Below are positions 62,056 through 64,000 of a stretch of DNA of 64,000 nucleotides, in pieces. This DNA is from Devosia aurantiaca (lineage in GTDB: Bacteria; Pseudomonadota; Alphaproteobacteria; Rhizobiales; Devosiaceae), in contig NZ_JAALFG010000001.1 in the NCBI RefSeq assembly GCF_011058215.1, positions 749,001-813,000 on the forward strand. Reading direction: 5' to 3'. The position numbers and the translations under genes were made by a program. The first letter of the stretch is position 1. Each line of letters begins with the position of its first letter. Under the pieces are notes generated by a model. It did no database searches, was not told the origin of the DNA, and saw only the letters and a program-made list of their open reading frames with translations.

Positions 62056-62770
62056 GACAGTGTCCGGTCTGGCGGCCGCGGTGGCCGGGATCGAGGACGG
62101 CATGGTGCTGATGGTGGGCGGATTTGGCGGCTCCGGCGCGCCGATCGAGCTCATCCATGCCTTGATCGACCGTTTCAAGGCGACGGGCGGCCCGAAAAAC
62201 CTGACCGTGGTCAACAACAATGCCGGCAATGGCCGCATCGGCATTGCCGCGATGATCGATGCCGGCATGGTCGCCAAGATGGTGTGCTCGTTTCCGCGCT
62301 CGGCCGATCCGCGGGCCTTCACCGAAAAGTACCTTGCCGGCGAGATCGCGCTCGAACTGGTGCCGCAGGGCACGCTGGCCGAGCGTATCCGGGCCGGTGG
62401 GGCGGGGATCCCGGCATTCTATACGCCGGCGAGCTATGGCACCGATGTTGCCGCAGGCAAGCCGGTAGCCGAGTTTGAGGGCCGCCATTACGTGCAGGAG
62501 CGCTGGCTCAAGGCCGATGCGGCGCTGCTCAAGGCAGAGCTGGCGGACACCATGGGCAATTGCACCTATCGCAAGGCGGCGCGCAATTTTTCGCCCCTGA
62601 TGGCGGCGGCGGCCAAGCTCACCATCGTGCAGGCTGCGCGCATTGTGGAGCCGGGGGAGATCGATCCCGAACAGGTGGTGACGCCGGGTATTTTCGTCAA
62701 CCGCGTCGTCGAGGTTGCCGATGCGAAACAGGAAGAGGCGCTGATGCGCGACGGGGTGGCCTACGCATGA
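62048..62770 (+). CDS. pcaI: 3-Oxoacid (3-oxoadipate) CoA-transferase subunit A
   Basis: A 240-residue alpha subunit of the CoA-transferase that activates beta-ketoadipate with succinyl-CoA. Motifs are DGMVLMVGGFGGSGAPIELIHAL (about residues 18-40), NNAGNGRIGIAAMIDAGMVAKMVCSFPRSADP (with the family's N-N-x-G block) and GNCTYRKAARNFSPLMAAAAKLTIVQAARIVEPGEIDPEQV. ATG 62048 overlaps the end of pcaB, and the 3' end overlaps pcaJ (ATGA). Confidence 0.93.
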   Translation: MDKTVSGLAAAVAGIEDGMVLMVGGFGGSGAPIELIHALIDRFKATGGPKNLTVVNNNAGNGRIGIAAMIDAGMVAKMVCSFPRSADPRAFTEKYLAGEIALELVPQGTLAERIRAGGAGIPAFYTPASYGTDVAAGKPVAEFEGRHYVQERWLKADAALLKAELADTMGNCTYRKAARNFSPLMAAAAKLTIVQAARIVEPGEIDPEQVVTPGIFVNRVVEVADAKQEEALMRDGVAYA

Positions 62771-63439
62771 GCGAGAAACTCTCCAACGCGCAGATCGCCT
62801 GGCGCGCGGCGCAGGATATCGAGGACGGCGCCTATGTGAACCTAGGGATCGGCTTTCCCGAAATGGTGGCAAAGTTCCAGCCGCCGGGTCGGCAGGCGAT
62901 CTTTCACACCGAAAACGGCGTGCTCAATTTCGGCGAGGCGCCGCCGGCGGGCGAGGAGGACTGGGACCTCATCAATGCCGGCAAGAAGGCGATCACCCTC
63001 AAGCCGGGCGCCGCATTTTTCCACCATGCCGATAGCTTTTGCCATGGTGCGCGGCGGGCATCTCGATGTGGCGATCCTTGGCACCTATGAAGTGGCCGAG
63101 ACCGGCGATCTCGCCAATTGGTCGACCGGGCCGAAGGGCGTGCCGGCGGTGGGCGGGGCGATGGATCTGGTGCATGGCGCCAAGCGCGTCGCCGTTATCA
63201 CCGATCATGTGACCAAGGACGGCAAGCCCAAACTGGTCAAGCGCTGTTCGCTGCCGTTGACCGGGGTAGCTTGCGTGACGCGGGTCTATACCAGCCTTGC
63301 CGTGCTCGACATCGAAGGTGGACGCTTCGTGCTGCGCGAAAAACTGCCATCGATGAGCGTCGAGCAATTGCAGGCGGTGACCGGGGCAGAACTGGTATTG
63401 CCTGATCAAATCGGCGACCTGGTCGCCCCGGAGGTTTGA
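62767..63439 (+). pseudogene. pcaJ: 3-Oxoacid (3-oxoadipate) CoA-transferase subunit B, frameshifted as read
   Basis: The first part from ATG 62767 has AYVNLGIGFPEMVAKF and the active-site Glu block HTENGVLNFGEAPPAGEEDWDLINAGKKAITLKPGAAFFHHADSF. The frame changes in TTTT (63037-63040), and the rest (AMVRGGHLDVAILGTYEVAETGDLANWSTG ... LVLPDQIGDLVAPEV) is in the next frame up to 63439. Removing one T gives about 223 residues, the normal size. It forms the active heterodimer with PcaI. An indel error is likely. Confidence 0.88.
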
Positions 63440-63440
63440 G

Positions 63441-64000
63441 ATGACCGAGGTTTTCATCTGCGATTATATACGCACCCCCATCGGCCGCTTCGGCGGGGCA
63501 TTGAGTTCCGTGCGACCGGATGATCTTGGCGCCATAGCGCTCAGGGCGCTGATGGCGCGCAATGGCGGGGTGGATTGGGAAGCGGTGGACGACGTGATCT
63601 TTGGCTGCGCCAACCAGGCTGGCGAGGACAACCGTAATGTGGCGCGCATGAGCGCGCTTCTGGCGGGTCTGCCGGTCGGGGTAACGGGCATGACGATCAA
63701 CCGGCTTTGCGGCTCGGGCATGGATTCGGTGATCACCGCCACGCGGGCGATCCGGTCGGGCGAGGCGGATCTGATGCTCGCGGGGGCACGGAGTCCATGT
63801 CGCGTGCACCCTTCGTCATGCCAAAGGCGGAAACGGCGTTCTCGCGCCATGCCGAAATTCACGACACCACCATTGGCTGGCGCTTCGTCAATCCGCTGAT
63901 GGACAAGCTCCACGGCACCGATTCCATGCCGCAGACCGGTGAAAACGTGGCGCAGGACTATGGCATCAGCCGCGAAGCGCAGGACGCCTTTGCCGTGCGC
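63441..64000 (+). pseudogene. pcaF: 3-Oxoadipyl-CoA thiolase, frameshifted and cut by the window end
   Basis: The N-terminal part has VFICDYIRTPIGRFGGALSSVRPDDLGAIALRAL, GCANQAGEDNRNVARMSALLAG and the active Cys in NRLCGSGMDSV. At GGGGG (63782-63786) one base is missing; in the next frame the thiolase pattern goes on (GGTESMSRAPFVMPKAETAFSRH, then GENVAQDYGISREAQDAFAVR) to the end of the window. It cleaves beta-ketoadipyl-CoA to succinyl-CoA and acetyl-CoA, the last step of the pathway. The C-terminal half lies outside the window. Confidence 0.88.

Overview
The window looks like one 64-kb piece of an alphaproteobacterial chromosome, most likely order Hyphomicrobiales (a Devosia-like organism would fit). 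The reasons are the high-GC coding style, dense same-strand operons with TGATG/ATGA overlaps, many ABC and TRAP uptake systems, a RutR-controlled reductive pyrimidine pathway, and a PcaQ-type pca operon. It is a catabolic, accessory-rich region with no ribosomal or housekeeping operon; one tRNA-Ser gene is present. The assignment to order is inference from gene content, not from a marker gene.

Layout. 1-1.6 kb: end of a Gfo/Idh/MocA oxidoreductase, then a small membrane-protein operon with two 24-residue hydrophobic peptides. 1.7-12.5 kb: a minus-strand pyrimidine-degradation operon (omega-aminotransferase, mmsA, hyuC, hydA, NitT/TauT-type ABC transporter) facing a RutR-type regulator with a RutR-like box between them; a DUF559 gene flanked by inverted repeats sits inside this operon. 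12.6-19.5 kb: a large membrane protein, a YjbR-like protein, msrA, a small membrane protein, tRNA-Ser next to a decayed tyrosine recombinase, and a chemotaxis receptor. 19.6-29.9 kb: an Ugp-like ABC transporter fused in operon with a calcineurin-like phosphodiesterase and a tyrosine-phosphatase-like enzyme, followed by a second copy of the binding protein/phosphodiesterase/phosphatase trio without its own permeases, plus two TetR regulators. 30-36.3 kb: CYTH protein, Fe3+/polyamine-type ABC ATPase, a 5'-truncated permease, a frameshifted epoxide hydrolase, a LuxR regulator and an MFS transporter. 36.5-47.1 kb: a carbohydrate-type ABC transporter divergent from a ROK regulator, then mlrC (M81), an ABC ATPase, a small GMC-partner subunit, a GMC oxidoreductase and an M24-like protein. 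47.3-57.3 kb: a quinate/shikimate module (secreted esterase, dehydroshikimate dehydratase, TetR, shikimate/quinate dehydrogenase, GntR, TRAP transporter, type II dehydroquinase-like protein) linked by four copies of one operator. 57.3-64 kb: pcaQ and pcaDCHGBIJF, running off the end in pcaF.

Together the last two blocks form an uninterrupted route from plant-derived quinate/shikimate (and perhaps their esters) through dehydroshikimate and protocatechuate to beta-ketoadipate and TCA-cycle intermediates. The block at 19.6-29.9 kb, a doubled transporter-phosphodiesterase-phosphatase module, and the M81/GMC/M24-like block at 41-47 kb are the least explained systems here.

A caution: at least eight otherwise good genes (hyuC, the membrane protein at 12.6 kb, the second phosphatase, the GMC oxidoreductase, pcaQ, pcaD, pcaJ, pcaF) and the epoxide hydrolase carry frameshifts, mostly one base and mostly in short G, C or T runs. 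Their conserved motifs continue on the other side, so sequencing or assembly indels are more likely than real gene decay.
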